A stretch of 11,956 nt of DNA, from positions 1-11,956 of the forward strand of contig NW_001915249.1 of NCBI RefSeq assembly GCF_000208925.1. Direction: 5' to 3'. Below the pieces are notes generated by a model. That model was not told where the DNA came from. It saw only the letters and a list, made by a program, of their open reading frames with translations, and did no database searches. The stretch's first letter is position 1. Each line of letters begins with the position of its first letter. Of the stretch, positions 8,579-11,956 are shown in pieces. The DNA is from Entamoeba histolytica HM-1:IMSS. Its lineage: Eukaryota > Evosea > Mastigamoebida > Endamoebidae. The position numbers and the translations under genes are program-made.

Positions 8579-9140
8579 TGACATATCTGATACAATAAAA
8601 CTTAATCTAAAAGTATTACTAATAAAAAAACAATGATTTGTGTTAGTAACTATTCATAGAATATACTTATTTGATTTTTATAACTTCTATAATTATTTTT
8701 AATAGTATTTAAAAAATTCTTATTACTTATACTTCTTTAAAAAAAAATAATTCATAGTTTTTAAATTATTTAAAATAATTATCTATTTATTTGAAAAGAA
8801 TCAAAATTTATTAATTACTTAAAATTTTATGTTTCGTTATTGTAATATAATATAAATCACAGAAATAATCCTTAAAGTTAATTAATTTTGTTAACTATTT
8901 TATAAAATAAATCCAAAAATAAAAAAAATAAAAAAGTTATTTCTAATGATGAAATAATAGAGATTGTATCACCAAACAAAGAGATAAAAAATTGAAATAT
9001 AACTTATTTTCTTTTTTTCAATTTTTTTTTTTAGTTTTTTTATAATAACAAAATAGAATTTTTACTAATATTTTATAACTTCTAATTGTTTTTGGTTAGA
9101 CTAAAAATAAAAGAAACTAATTGATCTTATAAATTTGAAA

Positions 9141-10794
9141 ATGGCTAAAAACATATTAGAATGTTCAGATAGAGTTGTAAAAACAGTTGAACCAATGACT
9201 GTTTGTTATTTTATAACGTCAAAAAAAATTTATACAAAAAAACAAAAACTCAGAGGGATAGGACCAGTTATTGTTATATGACCAATTTGTTGATAGTCAA
9301 GGAAATATTGATATCAAAGTCCTTATAGGACATTTAAAGAAAGAAGGAAGATTACATCCAAATGCACTAATAAGAATTCTAAAACGAATACAAAATGTAC
9401 TAAGAAAAGAAATGAATATTATTAGAATTAATGGACCAACAGCAATATTTGGAGATATTCATGGACAGTTTTATGATTTATGTAATATCTTTCAAGATTT
9501 TGAAAGTTCTGATGAAAGTCTATTGTTTTTAGGTGATTATGTTGATAGAGGATGTTTTGGTACTGAGGTATGTACTTTTTTATTTTGTCTAAAACTTCAA
9601 TATCCTAATCGAGTTCATTTATTAAGAGGAAATCACGAATGTAGATTAATGACAACATACTTTAATTTTAGACAAGAATGTTTATGGAAATACACTGCTC
9701 AAATTTATGATGAATTTATGAACACATTTGATTGTCTTCCATTATGTGGAATAGTTAATTCAAACTTAGGATCATTCTTTTGTGTTCATGGAGGTATTTC
9801 TCCTTCACTTCAAAAAATAAATGATATTAATTATATTGATAGATTTCAAGAACCACCTGAAGATGGATTATTTTGCGATTTATTATGGTCTGATCCTATG
9901 GATGATTCAATGTATGAAGTTCTTTCTCAAGAAGATAAACTTAATTTTCAAAAAGAAATGTATGAATTTAATTCAGTAAGAGGATGTAGCTACTGTTATG
10001 GATTTGCTGCAGTAAGACGATTTCTTATTAAAAATGACCTTGTTTGTATTGTTAGAGGACATGAAGTTCAAAGAAATGGATGTAAAATGAATTTTGAAGG
10101 ATGTTCAACTTCACCAATTGCAATTACTATATTTTCAGCACCAAATTATTGTGACTGTTATGACAATGATGCTGCTGTATTAATGGTTAATAATGATGAA
10201 CTTAGTTTCTTATCATATAATTGTGTTTCTCATCCATTTTGGCTTCCGAAATTCGCAAATGCATTTTATTATACACTTCCTTTATTAATTCAACAAATGA
10301 ATACAATAGCTAGTCGTTTATTCTCCGCAATTATTTTTGAATCTATTGAATCTCTTGAAGACAAATCACAAACACCTGAATTATCTGAAGAAGATGAAAA
10401 TACTTTAAATCAAATTGAAAAAGCTTTGAATGACCCTCATAACAAAATTATTAATCCTCATAGTAGGATTGCTAAAACCGCTAATAGAAGAAGAACACTC
10501 GTTGGTTCTACATTATCATTACAATCACTTGAAACTCCTCCTACTTCAACCCCTCCAATGTCTCCTCAACAAAATCAATCAAAATCTCGTTTATCTGCTC
10601 GTGATGCTCGTTTAGATAAAAGAAGCTTAACTTTAGGATTAAAAACTGATTATTCAGATACTTCAAAAACAGAATTTCATGTTGAAGCTTCAAGCCGTTT
10701 CGAATTGGCTAAGAAAAATGATATATTAAATGAATTAAGACCAGTTGAAATGAAAGAGTTAAGAAAAGAATGGCAAAAATTAAAAGATAAATAA
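9141..10794 (+). CDS. CNA: Calcineurin A, catalytic subunit of protein phosphatase 2B
   Basis: Two exons, 9141-9200 and 9262-10794, give 530 residues. This is the Ca2+/calmodulin-activated Ser/Thr phosphatase. Exon 1 supplies the calcineurin-type opening SDRVVKTVEP (9-18). Metal and catalytic motifs are complete: GDIHGQF (84-90), GDYVDRG (111-117), RGNHE (142-146), VHGG (195-198), RGHE (285-288) and SAPNY (312-316). YNCVSHPFWLPKF (339-351) and the hydrophobic helix after it correspond to the calcineurin-B-binding region, with the Trp of the LxVP groove kept at 347. The tail is regulatory: a basic stretch SRIAKTANRRRTLVG (421-435) sits where calmodulin binds, and SRFELAKKNDILNELRP (498-514) matches the animal autoinhibitory peptide (FEEAKGLDRINERMP). 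The calmodulin-binding region is diverged from animal forms. An in-frame TTG at 9271 is not the start, because exon 1 completes the conserved N-terminus. The gene converges on L3, with 82 bases between stops. Confidence 0.92.
9201..9261 (+). other. Intron of the calcineurin A gene, 61 nt
   Basis: Donor GTTTGT at 9201, acceptor GATAG ending at 9261, phase 0. It joins VKTVEPMT to DQLLLYDQF, in register with calcineurin A proteins. A second possible acceptor (CTCAG, ending 9253) would put the downstream frame out of register. Confidence 0.85.
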
Positions 10795-10876
10795 TAATCT
10801 CATTCAATTTCTTTTTTAGTTTGATTAAAAATTATATAATAAAAAAATTAATAATAAGTAATTAATTCAATTATCT
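10795..10876. terminator. Shared 3' flank of convergent calcineurin A and L3 genes
   Basis: 82 AT-rich bases hold both 3' ends. Both strands carry TAATT/TAAT-type motifs like those used near Entamoeba polyadenylation sites. Opposing transcripts may overlap. The call is by position. Confidence 0.35.
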
Positions 10877-11956
10877 TTAAAGTTTCTTTCCTTCTTCAAC
10901 CTTTTCAGCTCTTTGTCTTTCAAGGTCTTTCTTCATTGGTCCCATACGTGCTTTCTTTTCGGTGGTTGTTTGGAATCTAGAATGTCCATATTTAGATGAT
11001 GTATCAATGAATTTAAGAACAATTTGTTCTTGAGCTGTTCTAGTGGTTGATGGGAAGCATGCTTTTCTTAATGAAATAACTCTTCTTCTAATACCTGCTA
11101 CAGTTCCTTTGATCATCAAGAAATCGTTCTTAACAACTCCGTAATGTGGGAATCCTCCCATTGGAGTAATACCTTTTTCTGTAATATCAAATTCTGTTTT
11201 AGCGTTCTTAAGGTCACCACATCCAAGTCTGTAAATCTTTTTGTTAACTTCTGTTCTCTTGAAGAATCCCATTTGACCAGCTCTAGCAACTGTCCATGAA
11301 ACTCTAGCTGGATGCCATGCTCCAACACAAGCAACTTTTCTTAATCCTCTGTGAGTCTTTCTTGGAAGATGTCTTACACCAAATCTCTTAATAACACCAT
11401 TATATCCATGTCCCTTAGTAACTGAGCATACATCAATACATTCATCAGTTCCAAAGACTGAGTTAACACTAATTTGTTTTTCAAGAAGTGAGACAGCAAA
11501 GTCAACTTTTTCAGCAATTGATCCTCCATTAATTTGAATTTCCATAACTTCAGCTTTCTTTTGTTTTAATGGAACAAGTGCCATTTGAGTATGTGCAATT
11601 ACTCTAACAACATCACATCTATTCTTAATTAATCTAATTTGTCTTTCTCTCTTTGATTTAGCTTTTACATCATTGTATTTTTCGGTATGAACAGCAAATT
11701 GATTTTTAGTATTTTTGTACCATTTCTTAGTATATCTTCTTTTGAATTCATCAGCAATATGTTCAGCAAAAACAGCTGTAATTGGTTTAAGTCCAGTAGT
11801 AGTCTTTTTGTATCCAACAAATCCTGCAACAACCATTGGTGGTGTTTCAATAATGGTGACTGGTTCTAAAACTCCATCTTTTGGAAGTTTAGTGTTTGTT
11901 CTCTTAACTTCACGAATAACATGAGTCATACCAGCTTTAATCCAAGGAATCCAGTA
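10877..11956 (-). CDS. RPL3: 60S ribosomal protein L3 (uL3), 5' end missing
   Basis: From MTHVIREVKR (ATG at 11929) to the stop at 10877 there are 350 residues that match eukaryotic L3, which shapes the peptidyl-transferase centre region of the large subunit. Clear family blocks are ETPPMVVAGFVGYKKT, FAEHIADEFKRRY, LPRKTHRGLRKVACVGAWHP, VARAGQMG and NKKIYRLG. Whole L3 proteins are about 400 residues, so roughly 50 N-terminal residues lie beyond the window. The ATG at 11929 is internal, corresponding to the Met of the KAGMTH motif, not the true start. The coding sequence is richer in G and C than its neighbours, with the strong codon preference expected of a highly expressed gene. Between 11939 and the window edge the frame appears broken: the open frame reads YWIPWIKAGM, while the conserved TGFLG is in the adjacent frame. 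Confidence 0.95.
   Translation of the reverse strand, partial: YWIPWIKAGMTHVIREVKRTNTKLPKDGVLEPVTIIETPPMVVAGFVGYKKTTTGLKPITAVFAEHIADEFKRRYTKKWYKNTKNQFAVHTEKYNDVKAKSKRERQIRLIKNRCDVVRVIAHTQMALVPLKQKKAEVMEIQINGGSIAEKVDFAVSLLEKQISVNSVFGTDECIDVCSVTKGHGYNGVIKRFGVRHLPRKTHRGLRKVACVGAWHPARVSWTVARAGQMGFFKRTEVNKKIYRLGCGDLKNAKTEFDITEKGITPMGGFPHYGVVKNDFLMIKGTVAGIRRRVISLRKACFPSTTRTAQEQIVLKFIDTSSKYGHSRFQTTTEKKARMGPMKKDLERQRAEKVEEGKKL

Larger units (their letters stand above)
8125..9140. other. Intergenic stretch, 1.0 kb, between divergent genes
   Basis: Very AT-rich with long A/T runs. It must contain the promoters of the ABHD17-like gene (left) and calcineurin A (right), but no convincing core element stands out. 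Two items break the monotony: a coding-like 28-codon tail on the minus strand at 8241-8327 and an imperfect 23-base palindrome at 8556-8578. No RNA gene was recognised. Confidence 0.55.

Noticed and set aside
9271..10794. TTG at 9271 as the start of calcineurin A
   Set aside because: A consensus GTTTGT...TAG intron joins this frame to an upstream ATG exon that supplies the conserved SDRVVK segment.
11116..11924. Several short frames on both strands within the L3 region
   Set aside because: They overlap the strongly supported L3 coding sequence in other frames.

Overview
This window comes from a small eukaryotic nuclear genome, very probably an Entamoeba species. The sequence is extremely AT-rich, especially between genes. 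Genes are compact and closely spaced, mostly intronless or with introns of 55-77 bases that begin GTTTG and end TAG. The proteins are clearly eukaryotic: calcineurin A, ribosomal protein L3, an Iml1/DEPDC5 homologue and RNase P subunit Rpp14. The exact species cannot be settled by reading alone.

Layout, left to right. Bases 1-706 hold two unrecognised minus-strand genes, one cut by the window edge and one encoding only 76 residues. A 1.3 kb AT-rich stretch with no recognisable gene follows (707-2042). A minus-strand gene for a shortened DEPDC5/Iml1 protein (GATOR1, TORC1 control) fills 2043-4268. A small R3H-domain gene (4524-5132, minus) diverges from a one-domain ricin-type beta-trefoil gene (5310-5699, plus). 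That gene converges on a two-exon gene for an Rpp14-like RNase P/MRP subunit (5765-6142, minus). Next is a three-exon minus-strand gene (6280-8124) encoding an ABHD17-like alpha/beta hydrolase fold without its catalytic residues, a SAM-like domain and a long disordered tail. A 1 kb intergenic stretch separates it from a divergent calcineurin A gene (9141-10794, plus, two exons). The window ends in ribosomal protein L3 (minus, 5' end cut off), whose reading frame is broken at the extreme right edge.

The genes do not form an operon; most are unrelated housekeeping or regulatory genes. The one pairing that invites a functional link is the divergent pair of the hydrolase-like/SAM protein and calcineurin A. 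The tail of the former holds a calcineurin-docking-like PxIxIT peptide and RSFS sites, although the docking strand of this calcineurin is itself diverged. No mobile element, CRISPR array, tRNA or rRNA was seen.
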